Numbered from the stretch's first letter, positions 1-6,928 are shown. The stretch is DNA of 33,749 bases from Syntrophales bacterium (GCA_028688935.1 JAQTXE010000005.1:1-33749), one strand, 5' to 3'. Made by a program: numbers and translations. The notes: generated by a model not told the origin, from the letters alone.

Positions 1-1
1 G

Positions 2-502
2 GCGGTACTGTTCTGGGTGGGCGCCGAGTGGATTCACCGGGGCAAGCCCCCCACCCTGGGCGCGGCCTCCGGCGCCGTGGCCGGCCTGGTGGCCATTCCC
101 CCGGCGGCGGGTTTTGTGGGTCCCATGTCTGCCATTCTCATCGGCTTGGTGGCCGGGATTGTCTGTTACCTGGCGGTTTTGGCCAAACCTAAACTGGGCT
201 ATGACGACTCCCTGGACGTGGTGGGGGTGCACTGCGTGGGGGGCGTCGTGGGGGCCCTGCTCACCGGCTTGTTTGCGTCCAAACTGGTGAATGCCGCGGG
301 CGCCGACGGCCTCTTTTTCGGCAATGCCGGACAGCTGGGGATTCAGGCGGTCGCCGTGGGCGTGACCCTGGTTTACTCCTTTGTCATTAGCTATATCCTC
401 TTTAAAATCCTGGACGCCACCATGGGCCTGAGGGTCAGCCCGGAAGACGAAGTGGCGGGCCTGGACATCACTGAACACCAAGAAACCGGATATAGTCTGT
501 AA
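2..502 (+). CDS. amtB: Ammonium transporter AmtB, 5'-truncated by window edge
   Basis: This is the C-terminal part of an Amt/Rh-family ammonium channel. The open frame continues to base 2, upstream of the GTG used by the ORF track, so the true start lies outside the window. About 166 residues are visible, containing several hydrophobic helices. The DVVGVHCVGGVVG segment carries the second pore histidine region of the family. The cytoplasmic tail ends GLRVSPEDEVAGLDITEH, the typical C-terminus that contacts PII. A PII gene starts 18 bases after the stop, the classic amtB-glnK arrangement. A second complete amtB lies downstream and shares the tail motif. Family membership is seen in the sequence; ammonium specificity follows from the family. 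Confidence 0.93.
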   Translation, partial: AVLFWVGAEWIHRGKPPTLGAASGAVAGLVAIPPAAGFVGPMSAILIGLVAGIVCYLAVLAKPKLGYDDSLDVVGVHCVGGVVGALLTGLFASKLVNAAGADGLFFGNAGQLGIQAVAVGVTLVYSFVISYILFKILDATMGLRVSPEDEVAGLDITEHQETGYSL

Positions 503-859
<357 letters not shown>

Positions 860-878
860 GGCGTTATCCGCAGATAAG

Positions 879-914
879 GGAGGGCTCCAGGGGGGCCCTC
901 CGGTCTTTTTTTTT
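879..914 (+). terminator. Rho-independent terminator after first amtB-glnK pair
   Basis: GGAGGGC and GCCCTCC form a 7-bp GC-rich stem with a 9-nt loop, followed by GGTC and a run of nine T. It closes the first amtB-glnK unit and separates it from the second pair. Confidence 0.88.
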
Positions 915-1041
915 ACGATCCGACCTGTCTCCGGCCTATTTTTTGAACTGACCTGCCAATCAAATATTCTAATTATCATCAAGAGTTACCCTAAAAACCT
1001 TCTTCCGTTAACATATTATTAACAAAAATGAGTAAAAGGTT

Positions 1042-1057
1042 ATTGTTTGCTAACAAT
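1042..1057. promoter_or_regulatory. Dyad ATTGTT-N4-AACAAT, candidate enhancer-binding site
   Basis: This perfect 6-bp inverted repeat with a 4-nt spacer lies about 70 bp upstream of the sigma-54 -24 element, in an AT-rich stretch. A second, looser dyad (GTTAA-N7-TTAAC, 1007-1023) lies further upstream. The distance suits a bacterial enhancer-binding protein, but the sequence does not match the NtrC consensus I know, so the regulator is unidentified. Confidence 0.35.
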
Positions 1058-1117
1058 TGTGTAATTTTAACCAAGCGGCATTTTTTGTATGTGACTAATA
1101 TTATTAACTATTTATGG

Positions 1118-1133
1118 TGGCACGGCAATTGCT
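1118..1133 (+). promoter_or_regulatory. Sigma-54 (RpoN) promoter for second amtB-glnK pair
   Basis: TGGCACGGCAATTGCT matches the sigma-54 consensus TGGCACG-N4-TTGCW exactly, with GG and GC separated by 10 bp. Transcription would start near 1144, leaving a leader of about 95 nt before amtB. Nitrogen-controlled sigma-54 transcription of amtB-glnK is well established in proteobacteria, which supports the call. Confidence 0.9.
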
Positions 1134-1143
1134 TTGAGTTGCC

Positions 1144-1159
1144 TGTGAGCGTTCTCACA
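1144..1159 (+). promoter_or_regulatory. Hairpin at the predicted 5' end of the amtB leader
   Basis: TGTGAG-CGTT-CTCACA is a perfect 6-bp stem with a tetraloop. It begins at the base where the sigma-54 promoter should start transcription (about 12 nt past the -12 GC). A 5'-terminal hairpin can protect mRNA from 5'-end-dependent decay. That role is inferred from position only. Confidence 0.45.
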
Positions 1160-1238
1160 AAACTCGCTCAAATCGACACAAAGCAGGGTTTTAACGGTCT
1201 GGTTGGGGTTTTGATTTAAATTATCCGGAGGTTGAATC

Positions 1239-2615
1239 ATGTTAAGGCGCATTCTTTTTTTGGGTTTTCTGGCGATGCTTTTACTGGCTATGGTAGCCGG
1301 GGCTTGGGCAGCAGCCCCTGACCCCACCGGCGCGGCCACGTTGAAGGCCGACCCCGGCAAGGCGGTGGACTACGTTTGGGTGCTGGTGTGCGGTTTTCTG
1401 GTGATGTTCATGCAGGCCGGGTTCGCCTGTGTGGAGTCGGGCTTCTGCCGGGCCAAGAACGTCACCAATCTCATGACCAAGAACCTGCTGGATTTCGTGG
1501 TGGGTTCCCTGGCCTTTTGGGCCGTGGGTTTCGGCATTATCATGGGCACCGACTGGGGGGGGCTGATCGGTTCCTCCAAGTTTTTCCTGGCCGGTGACAG
1601 CTATGATGTGGAAACATACTTAAGCTTTTTCTGGCAGCTGGTCTTCGCGGCCACTGCGGCCACCATCGTTTCCGGGGCCGTGGCCGAGCGCCTCAAGTTC
1701 AAGGCTTATCTGGTCTATTCCGCGGTGATCTGCCTCTTCATTTATCCGGTGTACGCTCACTGGGTCTGGGGCAGCGGCTGGCTGTCCAAACTCCCCTTCG
1801 GTTTGGGCCATCTGGACTTTGCCGGTTCCGGCGTGGTGCATGCGGTGGGCGGTTTTGTGGGTCTGGCCGGGGCCATCGTCCTGGGACCGCGTTACGGGAA
1901 ATTCGGCAAGGACGGCAAACCCAGAGCCATTCCGGGCCATAGCATCTCCCTGGCCGCTTTGGGCACCTTTATCCTCTGGTTCGGCTGGTTCGGTTTTAAC
2001 CCCGGCTCCACTTTCTCGGCGCATCAGTTGCGGATTTCCGTGATCGCCGTGAATACCACCATGTGCGCGGCCTCCGCTTCGCTCACGGCGCTGCTTCTGG
2101 TCTTGGGAAAGACCGGAAAGTATGACTTAGGTATGGCCTTGAACGGGGCCCTGGCGGGGCTGGTGGCGGTTACCGCCCCCTGCGCCTGGATCTCCTCCTG
2201 GGCCGCGGTGGTTATCGGCATCGTCGCCGGCTTTTTGGTGGTGGGTGGCGTTTACTTCTTAGAGGCCCTCAAGATTGACGACCCGGTGGGCGCGGTGTCG
2301 GTGCACGGCTTTAACGGTGTCTGGGGCCTGCTGGCGGTGGGGATCTTTGCGGATGGCACCTACGGCAACTACGCCACCAAGGCTCCTTTTGTCGAGGGTC
2401 TGCTTTTCGGCGGCGCGGGGGCCGGCCAATTCATGGCGCAATTGATCGGCGCGGTGGTGGTGATTGCCTGGGCCTTCGGCTGCGGCCTCATCCTCTTTAA
2501 GGTACTGGACGCGGTACTGGGCGTGCGGGTCGATCCCCATGAAGAATTGCAGGGGCTGGATATTGTCGAGCATGGCACTCCGGGGTATCCTGAGTTCTAC
2601 ATCACCCGGTCATAA
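1239..2615 (+). CDS. amtB: Ammonium transporter AmtB (second copy), complete
   Basis: A 458-residue Amt-family channel with a cleavable-looking N-terminal signal (MLRRILFLGFLAMLLLAMVAG, AWA site), as in E. coli AmtB. It is followed by about eleven hydrophobic helices. The twin pore histidines are visible as GSGVVHAVGG (His201) and SVHGFNGVWG (His356). The FGWFGFNPGS segment and the C-terminal tail GVRVDPHEELQGLDIVEHG are typical. GGAGG precedes the ATG by 7 nt. The gene sits downstream of a consensus sigma-54 promoter and is followed, 67 nt later, by a second PII gene. Having two amtB-glnK pairs in tandem suggests channels that differ in regulation rather than redundancy (inference). Confidence 0.96.
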   Translation: MLRRILFLGFLAMLLLAMVAGAWAAAPDPTGAATLKADPGKAVDYVWVLVCGFLVMFMQAGFACVESGFCRAKNVTNLMTKNLLDFVVGSLAFWAVGFGIIMGTDWGGLIGSSKFFLAGDSYDVETYLSFFWQLVFAATAATIVSGAVAERLKFKAYLVYSAVICLFIYPVYAHWVWGSGWLSKLPFGLGHLDFAGSGVVHAVGGFVGLAGAIVLGPRYGKFGKDGKPRAIPGHSISLAALGTFILWFGWFGFNPGSTFSAHQLRISVIAVNTTMCAASASLTALLLVLGKTGKYDLGMALNGALAGLVAVTAPCAWISSWAAVVIGIVAGFLVVGGVYFLEALKIDDPVGAVSVHGFNGVWGLLAVGIFADGTYGNYATKAPFVEGLLFGGAGAGQFMAQLIGAVVVIAWAFGCGLILFKVLDAVLGVRVDPHEELQGLDIVEHGTPGYPEFYITRS

Positions 2616-2682
2616 ACCAATAGCCCGGGCCAGGGGCGGGGTGGCCTATCCCGCCCGGGACCCGGCTGGCGAGGAGAAGAGC

Positions 2683-3021
2683 ATGAAAGAAATAAGGGCT
2701 ATAGTCCGTCTGGAGAAAGTGCGGGATATCCTGGATGCCCTGGAGGATAGCGGCCATCCCGGAGTATCGGTGGAAAGAATAGAGGGCCACGGGCGGCAAA
2801 CCGGTCTGGTGGAACAGTTCCGGGGACGGGAGTTCAAAGTGGACCTGCTGCCCAAGGCGCGGCTGAACATCGTCTGCGCCGATGAGGAAGTGGACAAACT
2901 GGTAAATACCATCGTGGATAATGCCAAAACCGGAGCCATCGGAGACGGCAAAATCTTCGTTTATCCGGTGGAGAATGCCTTGCGCATCCGCACCGGAGAA
3001 GTCGGCCAGGAGGCCATTTAA
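2683..3021 (+). CDS. PII-like nitrogen regulatory protein with Phe at position 51
   Basis: A 112-residue PII homologue starting MKEIRAIVRLEKVRDILDAL, with GAGGAG before the ATG. The longer ORF-track start at 2464 lies inside amtB in another frame and is rejected. The B- and C-loop signature [14 protein letters not shown] is conserved, so nucleotide and 2-oxoglutarate binding are likely. The T-loop reads RGREFKVDLLPK. Alignment without gaps to the first PII of this window places Phe at position 51 instead of the uridylylated Tyr. This copy therefore should not be modified by GlnD in the usual way. It probably regulates the adjacent AmtB through ligand binding alone (inference). GlnK2 is the simplest name; a NifI-type role has no contextual support here. 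Confidence 0.92.
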   Translation: MKEIRAIVRLEKVRDILDALEDSGHPGVSVERIEGHGRQTGLVEQFRGREFKVDLLPKARLNIVCADEEVDKLVNTIVDNAKTGAIGDGKIFVYPVENALRIRTGEVGQEAI

Positions 3022-3025
3022 CCCA

Positions 3026-3055
3026 AAAGGCGGAGGCTTTAAGGTCTCCGCCTTT
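3026..3055. terminator. Strong symmetric hairpin after second PII gene
   Basis: AAAGGCGGAG and CTCCGCCTTT form a perfect 10-bp stem around a 10-nt loop, right after the PII stop codon. The trailing T run is only three bases, so it may act as a partial terminator or 3'-end stabiliser between the PII gene and the porin-like gene. Confidence 0.65.
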
Positions 3056-3125
3056 GCCAAACTCATAACCTGCGACATTAAACACGGTCTTTTTATACCT
3101 AATTAAGGAGAAGGGGGAAGCAAAC

Positions 3126-4103
3126 ATGAAACTGTTTCGGCATGTTTTGAACAAGACTTATCTGCTGGTCTTGGTCCTGTTTTGTCTGGGACTAGGCCTG
3201 GTTACCGGAACTCCGGCCTGGGCCCAGGTCCCGGGGGAGCCGGCGCCGTCCACAGAGAAGGGGACACCGGCCCCGGTGGCGGCGGAAAAGACCGCAGCCG
3301 AGGAAGATAAGCCCACCGCCAGTGTGTCCTTTGATATCTTAAGCCAATACATCTGGCGGGGTATCGCCTTGAGCCGCAGATCCGCGGTGATCCAACCATC
3401 GGTGACCTTGGGCTACAAGGGCTTTTCCTTAAATGTCTGGGGCAACCTCGACACCGGCGAGGATAACCGTTTCTTATATCCTTCGCCCGGCAAACGGGGA
3501 CTCAAGTGGAACGAAACCGACTTTACCTTCGGCTACAGCCGGGACCTTTATACCGGCAAGATCATCAAAGCCCTCAGCGCCAACGTGGGGGTGATTTATT
3601 ACGCTCTGGACTCCACGGCCAACCCCCAGGGTGATTCCTTTGAGCTTTATTGGGGCTTAGGCCTGGATGTCAATTGGTTCAAACTGGCGGTGACGGTGAA
3701 CAAAGAGATGTTGCATTATCCGGGTTGGTGGTTGACGATAGGGATTTCCCGGGTCTTTGAATTGCCGTGGAAGATTCAGAATAACAGCAACCTCAGTTTA
3801 GAGGTGGGGCATAATTTTCTCTTTTTATTCTCTGAGGATGCCGCTGCCTATCCTAATCCCAACAGAGCCAATTTAACCACCCCGTTTTCCGGTCCTTTAG
3901 CCGGGCAGTTATATGCCACTTTGAATATTCCGGTGTACAAATATGTGACCCTGGCGCCTAAGGTCGGGTTCTGGTACGCCGCGGGTGGCAACGCCACCGA
4001 CCTGTTGGGCAACGGCGGCGCTAAGCAGTATATGACCGGCCTGTCCTGGGACCAGCAACATAACCATGTCTATGGCGGGTTAAACTTAACCTTTGCCTTT
4101 TAG
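3126..4103 (+). CDS. Putative outer-membrane beta-barrel protein
   Basis: A 325-residue exported protein. A signal peptide (basic start, long hydrophobic core, AWA cleavage near residue 33) precedes a Pro/Ala/Glu-rich linker and then a beta-rich domain opening VSFDILSQYIWRGIALS. The D-x-x-S-x-Y-x-W-R-G opening, the alternating polar/aromatic strands and the terminal aromatic (ending LTFAF) are typical of bacterial outer-membrane barrels, resembling TorF/Gcw_chp-type putative porins. AAGGAGAAGGGGG precedes the ATG. It lies 104 nt after the second PII gene in the same direction and may be co-expressed with the ammonium genes, though a hairpin intervenes. An outer-membrane passage for ammonium is only a guess from position. 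No enzymatic motif is visible. Confidence 0.7.
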   Translation: MKLFRHVLNKTYLLVLVLFCLGLGLVTGTPAWAQVPGEPAPSTEKGTPAPVAAEKTAAEEDKPTASVSFDILSQYIWRGIALSRRSAVIQPSVTLGYKGFSLNVWGNLDTGEDNRFLYPSPGKRGLKWNETDFTFGYSRDLYTGKIIKALSANVGVIYYALDSTANPQGDSFELYWGLGLDVNWFKLAVTVNKEMLHYPGWWLTIGISRVFELPWKIQNNSNLSLEVGHNFLFLFSEDAAAYPNPNRANLTTPFSGPLAGQLYATLNIPVYKYVTLAPKVGFWYAAGGNATDLLGNGGAKQYMTGLSWDQQHNHVYGGLNLTFAF

Positions 4104-4131
4104 GGATTTAACAGAAAGAGTTAATGCGGAC

Positions 4132-4175
4132 GAGGAGGTATGAAGATGGACAATACTTCTGGTTCATGCCTCCTC
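4132..4175. repeat. 13-bp inverted repeat enclosing a ribosome-binding site
   Basis: GAGGAGGTATGAA and TTCATGCCTCCTC pair over 13 positions with one G-U, around an 18-nt loop. The left arm contains a perfect Shine-Dalgarno (AGGAGG). If folded, the RNA would hide this site. Confidence 0.6.
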
Positions 4176-4196
4176 TTCCTACTGCCTGACGCCTAG
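4146..4196 (+). CDS. Possible 16-codon small ORF
   Basis: ATG at 4146 lies 7 nt after AGGAGG and opens a frame reading MDNTSGSCLLFLLPDA, then TAG. It is too short for the ORF track. The ribosome-binding site lies inside a strong inverted repeat, which suggests either a leader peptide with structured initiation or coincidence in an intergenic hairpin. There is no homology evidence. Confidence 0.25.
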   Translation: MDNTSGSCLLFLLPDA

Positions 4197-4331
4197 CTAC
4201 TTATTATAAGACGGCGCGTTAATAACGGTTGCCGCGGTCACCATCCCCGCAATGAACTTGTCTGCCAGCCTCCGGGCGGAGAAACGATCTGTCATCTCCC
4301 CGCATCAGGAGAATTGTCCGGAAGGGGCAAC

Positions 4332-4646
4332 ATGTTTTGGACCTTGCTGCCATTCGGGGTCGTGGTCATCTTAGTGTTAGGCATGCTCTTGATTGCGGTC
4401 GTTAGGGATCAAAAGCTGGGTGTACCTGGGCCTAAAGGAGTTTGTCCGGTGGAAAGGACCAAAACGTCTGACCAGTATCAAGGCAAGCGTTTCGCTATTG
4501 TGGATAAGGATACGCCCATCCGCTTCCTGAGCCGGGAAGAGTTTGACGCCATCAAGAAGTTCAACGGCAACTTCATTGAAATGAAAGCCGGCGATATCGT
4601 CTATCTGACGGAACTGCCGCCAGGTACTTGCCAACTTATCCTCTGA
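4332..4646 (+). CDS. Small single-pass membrane protein, unknown function
   Basis: A 104-residue protein opening MFWTLLPFGVVVILVLGMLLIAVV, one clear transmembrane segment at the very N-terminus. A soluble domain of about 80 residues follows (VVRDQKLGVPGPKG... to the C-terminus), with two Cys (in VCPVER and GTCQLIL). I chose the ATG at 4332, preceded by GAAGGGG, over the TTG at 4314, whose AGGAG is only 2 nt away. I do not recognise the family. It stands alone between a 228-bp non-coding stretch and a terminator-like hairpin. The topology suggests an anchored cytoplasmic or periplasmic domain. Confidence 0.7.
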   Translation: MFWTLLPFGVVVILVLGMLLIAVVRDQKLGVPGPKGVCPVERTKTSDQYQGKRFAIVDKDTPIRFLSREEFDAIKKFNGNFIEMKAGDIVYLTELPPGTCQLIL

Positions 4647-4689
4647 GGATAGGCCAGAAAGCCTTCGGTTCTCTTCGCATCCTCAGAGG
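4640..4689. terminator. Bidirectional terminator-like inverted repeat
   Basis: CCTCTGAGGAT and ATCCTCAGAGG are perfect 11-bp arms separated by 28 nt, followed by AAAATTT. The left arm contains the stop codon of the plus-strand gene, and the element lies between two convergent genes, so it can serve both. Confidence 0.65.
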
Positions 4690-4726
4690 AAAATTTATCA
4701 TGGGCGGAAAAATACGAATCTAGGGG

Positions 4727-5131
4727 TTAATTACCCGAGCGGAACCAGCCGGTTTGTTTGTTCACCTGGATTTTATCCACCAGGGAGCCGTCCTTGGTGA
4801 CTACCTCCACCACATAGTTGCCTTCTTTCTCGGAAACCTTGCCAGCCTTCAAGTTAGGGTTAGAGCTGATGTGCTGCGCCACCATGGCCTTAGCCTGATC
4901 TGCTGTCAATGGCTTTCCAGGTTTAGCCACCGGGGGACCTGTCTGGGTTCCCATCCAAGGACAATACCATCCCCCCCGTCCTCCTTGCCAGCAGGGACCC
5001 TGGCCGCCGCCCATCCAGGGACAGTAATAACCGCTGCCCTGGCCGGAACCCTTGGGTTGAGCCAAGGTGGTTCCGGCAATTAACATAATGGCCAGAAACG
5101 CAAGTAATCCTGTAATAGCTAATCTTTTCAT
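4727..5131 (-). CDS. Small secreted protein with repeated CPWMG motifs and PepSY-like C-terminus
   Basis: A 134-residue exported protein. The N-terminal signal peptide (MKRLAITGLLAFLAIMLIAG, cleavage after TLA) is followed by a Gly/Trp/Pro-rich region holding two copies of YCPWMG plus a third Cys (GPCWQGG). The last 70 residues (LTADQAKAMVAQHISSNPNLKAG... to GWFRSGN) look like a small alpha/beta PepSY-type domain. A very strong AAGGAGG lies 7 nt before the ATG. The Cys/Met/Trp repeats could bind a soft metal ion such as copper (inference). The next minus-strand gene upstream encodes another tiny secreted protein with YCPMGPG and WCPWN, so the two may belong together. No catalytic motif is visible. 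Confidence 0.75.
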   Translation of the reverse strand: MKRLAITGLLAFLAIMLIAGTTLAQPKGSGQGSGYYCPWMGGGQGPCWQGGRGGWYCPWMGTQTGPPVAKPGKPLTADQAKAMVAQHISSNPNLKAGKVSEKEGNYVVEVVTKDGSLVDKIQVNKQTGWFRSGN

Positions 5132-5170
5132 GCTCGTGCCTCCTTTTTACTGCCGATTAGACCTCGAGCA

Positions 5171-5186
5171 TCCGGCTTAAGCCGGA
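5171..5186. promoter_or_regulatory. 16-bp perfect palindrome upstream of CPWMG gene
   Basis: TCCGGCTTAAGCCGGA is a perfect palindrome 40 bp upstream of the minus-strand start codon at 5131. It could be a dimeric-repressor operator or part of a transcript end. No regulator is identified. Confidence 0.35.
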
Positions 5187-5231
5187 CGACCCGGACAATC
5201 TGGTAGACATTGCCTCCAAAAGCGTGCTAAT

Positions 5232-5267
5232 AACATCGGCCCGGCCGCCCGGGGCCAGGCCGATGTT
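5232..5267 (-). terminator. GC-rich hairpin downstream of small secreted protein gene
   Basis: AACATCGGCC and GGCCGATGTT are perfect 10-bp arms around a 16-nt GC-rich loop, 14 nt after the minus-strand stop at 5282. No T run follows, so termination strength is uncertain. Confidence 0.55.
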
Positions 5268-5281
5268 GCTAGCGGTTCAGA

Positions 5282-5602
5282 TTACCGGCAGCCCCAGCCG
5301 CTCCGGGAGCCCCGGGTATTACCGGAGTTCCAGGGGCACCAGGCGCCTTGGTACCCTTGTCCCCAGGTACGGGAACCATTATTACGGTAGTCCCCCTTGA
5401 CCGGGGGGGAATATCCGTAACCAGGTCCCATGGGGCAGTAAGTCCCGGCGTAGTTGTTATTATAGTCGTAGCTACCGGTATAGTTCTGCCCTGCAGGAGC
5501 AGGAAGGTTTTGCTGGGCCTGAGAATCGACCGGCAGGCCCATCGTCAGGGTAAAAGCCAGCACCAGGGCCATTCCAAAAATCAGGCAATTGCGTATGTTC
5601 AT
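5282..5602 (-). CDS. Small secreted Tyr/Asn/Gly-rich protein with CPMGPG / CPWN motifs
   Basis: About 106 residues from the internal Met (MNIRNCLIFGMALVLAFTL). That start is preceded by AGGAG at 9 nt, whereas the longer ORF-track start has no such site. A signal peptide ends near SQA. The mature part is low complexity (SYDYNNNYAGTYCPMGPGYG, then GAWCPWNSGN) and ends in Cys-Arg. The paired Cys-Pro-aromatic/Met motifs resemble those in the next gene downstream on the same strand. Metal binding or cell-surface roles are possible but unproven. Low-complexity composition makes homology searching unreliable. Confidence 0.65.
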   Translation of the reverse strand: MNIRNCLIFGMALVLAFTLTMGLPVDSQAQQNLPAPAGQNYTGSYDYNNNYAGTYCPMGPGYGYSPPVKGDYRNNGSRTWGQGYQGAWCPWNSGNTRGSRSGWGCR

Positions 5603-5633
5603 GAGATAACTCTCCTTTACAGGTAGATTTATT

Positions 5634-5668
5634 CCCCATCCCAATAGGCGCTTAAAGGGGATGGGGGC
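5634..5668 (-). terminator. Hairpin between two minus-strand genes
   Basis: CCCCATCCC and GGGATGGGG form a 9-bp stem in the spacer between the genes ending at 5757 and starting at 5602. A second small dyad (GGAAAACC/GGTTTTCC, 5701-5720) lies nearby. These suggest separate transcripts rather than one operon. Confidence 0.4.
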
Positions 5669-5756
5669 AATAATTTATATTGTAGGTTGAAGATCACTCC
5701 GGAAAACCGGGTGGTTTTCCATCGGAGCAAGGACAGCGAATTACCGGGAGGCGAAG

Positions 5757-6035
5757 TTAAACGCGGGGAGGATGGAAAAAAGTTGAAACCAGGAGCATCG
5801 GGGCCATGGCTACCGGGACCTGGGAATATGGGGTCACGTTTTCTGCGTGGATAATGGGGCTGACGTGGATTACTCCGGCAATATGGCAGCAGATGCAAGG
5901 GAGCAGGCAGTTGCCGTCCCGATCGGTCACCTTCTGGCAAACCACTGCTTCCGCCACCGCTGCAAAAGCAAAGACCATGATCAGCAGGAGCGTCACCACC
6001 CGCAAGAGAAGGTTTTTTCGCCAGCCACTTAACAT
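5757..6035 (-). CDS. Small exported Cys/His protein, CzcI/DUF2946-like layout
   Basis: A 92-residue protein with a basic start, then one hydrophobic segment that could be a signal peptide or anchor (LLLRVVTLLLIMVFAFAAVAEA). A short Cys-rich motif (CLLPCICCH) comes next, and the tail ends STFFHPPRV. The order of helix, Cys-x-x-C-His region and short tail ending in Pro-Pro recalls small periplasmic proteins encoded beside heavy-metal efflux systems (CzcI/DUF2946 type). This is a resemblance in layout, not a proven homology. No Shine-Dalgarno precedes the ATG. Instead a near-consensus promoter lies immediately upstream, implying a leaderless mRNA. Confidence 0.55.
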   Translation of the reverse strand: MLSGWRKNLLLRVVTLLLIMVFAFAAVAEAVVCQKVTDRDGNCLLPCICCHIAGVIHVSPIIHAENVTPYSQVPVAMAPMLLVSTFFHPPRV

Positions 6036-6041
6036 AAATTT

Positions 6042-6069
6042 ATTATAAACGTTAAATTGGTCAAGTCAA
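6042..6069 (-). promoter_or_regulatory. Sigma-70-type promoter producing a leaderless transcript
   Basis: Read on the minus strand: TTGACT, 16-bp spacer, TATAAT, then AAATTT and ATG. The -10 is perfect and the -35 matches 5 of 6. With the usual 6-7 bp from the -10, transcription would begin at or next to the A of the start codon at 6035. Confidence 0.7.
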
Positions 6070-6165
6070 TATCCTAACAGACGCAAGTCCTCTTCCCCCT
6101 TCAGGCTCATAACCACCGGCTAAACACGATGGCGAGAAGAAATTCATAACGAGAAGGGGCAGTTC

Positions 6166-6193
6166 TTGACTCTCCATGATTAAACCTTATTTT
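6166..6193 (+). promoter_or_regulatory. Weak sigma-70-like promoter
   Basis: TTGACT, a 16-bp spacer and TATTTT lie about 25 bp upstream of the start at 6222. The -35 matches 5 of 6 and the -10 matches 4 of 6. Confidence 0.35.
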
Positions 6194-6221
6194 TTAAGAA
6201 AATCATAGTGGGAGGATGCCG

Positions 6222-6602
6222 ATGAACTTCCGAGGGAAGAAGGCTTTTTTAGTCCCTCTTCTGGTCCTGGTCTTGTCTGCCGGGGCATGGGGGGCCGTGG
6301 AAAAGGCCGAAATGATTAATGGCGTTCAATGGGCCCAATGGTCGAACCAGGACAAGCTGGTTTACATCCGAGGGATTTCCAACTATGTCGATTTTGACTC
6401 CTCGGCCCAGATCCAAACCATGAAGAGTAAAGGCAAGCACTGGTTTTCGATCTCTATTGGCCTGGCGAAGATCCTCAAGACCAAAACTTTAGGCCAGGTC
6501 GTGACCGACGTAGATAATTATTACCGGAATAATCCCGGGAACCGGGACGTTTCAGTGATTGAGATAATCTTCAAGCACTGCGCCAAGATGTGCCCGTCTT
6601 AA
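6222..6602 (+). CDS. Small secreted protein, unknown function
   Basis: About 126 residues with a signal peptide (NFRGKKAFLVPLLVLVLSAGAWG). The mature domain contains the segments NGVQWAQWSNQDKLVYIRGI and AKILKTKTLGQVVTDVDNYY and a C-terminal Cys pair (HCAKMCPS). I chose the second ATG because GGGAGG is 6 nt from it but abuts the first ATG directly. The alpha-helical mature part with 'DKL.YI.G' and 'VDnYY..NP' resembles small periplasmic proteins of the Rap1a/Tai kind in pattern only. A glycine-zipper lipoprotein gene follows 23 nt later, so the two are probably co-transcribed. Confidence 0.65.
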   Translation: MNFRGKKAFLVPLLVLVLSAGAWGAVEKAEMINGVQWAQWSNQDKLVYIRGISNYVDFDSSAQIQTMKSKGKHWFSISIGLAKILKTKTLGQVVTDVDNYYRNNPGNRDVSVIEIIFKHCAKMCPS

Positions 6603-6625
6603 AACGGGGAGAAGGAGAAGAAGTC

Positions 6626-6877
6626 ATGAAGAAATATCTGGTTTTGCTTTTGGCGGTCCTCATGTTGGTCGGCGCCTGCGGCGGCTATGGCGGCGGCTCC
6701 CAAGCTACGGTCGAACGGACCCTGGGCGGTGGGGCCTTAGGCGCTGCGAGTGGCGCACTTATCGGCGCGGGGGCTGGCAACCCTGCCGCCGGCGCTGCCA
6801 TCGGTGGCGGAGCCGGTCTCATCGGCGGCTATTTATACGACCAGTATCAGAAAAACAAGTATGGGTATGGGTACTAA
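6626..6877 (+). CDS. Glycine-zipper lipoprotein
   Basis: An 83-residue protein. A type II signal peptide with lipobox LVGAC (Cys near residue 18) is followed by a Gly/Ala-rich stretch with regular small-residue spacing (GGALGAASGALIGAGAGNPA, then GAAIGGGAGLIGGYLYDQYQ). This is the glycine-zipper 2TM pattern of outer-membrane-associated lipoproteins. I use the ATG at 6626, which is preceded by GGAGAAG. The longer ORF-track start at 6590 runs into the upstream gene. Likely an envelope lipoprotein, with no specific role deducible. Confidence 0.78.
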   Translation: MKKYLVLLLAVLMLVGACGGYGGGSQATVERTLGGGALGAASGALIGAGAGNPAAGAAIGGGAGLIGGYLYDQYQKNKYGYGY

Positions 6878-6928
6878 TTGAAGGACCGGTAATCGTCTTT
6901 GGTTAGGACCTCCCCCCGATATCAACGG

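Noticed and set aside
2464-2682. N-terminal extension of the second PII gene in the ORF track
   Set aside because: It overlaps the end of amtB in another frame. The ATG at 2683 has GAGGAG and gives the standard 112-residue PII.
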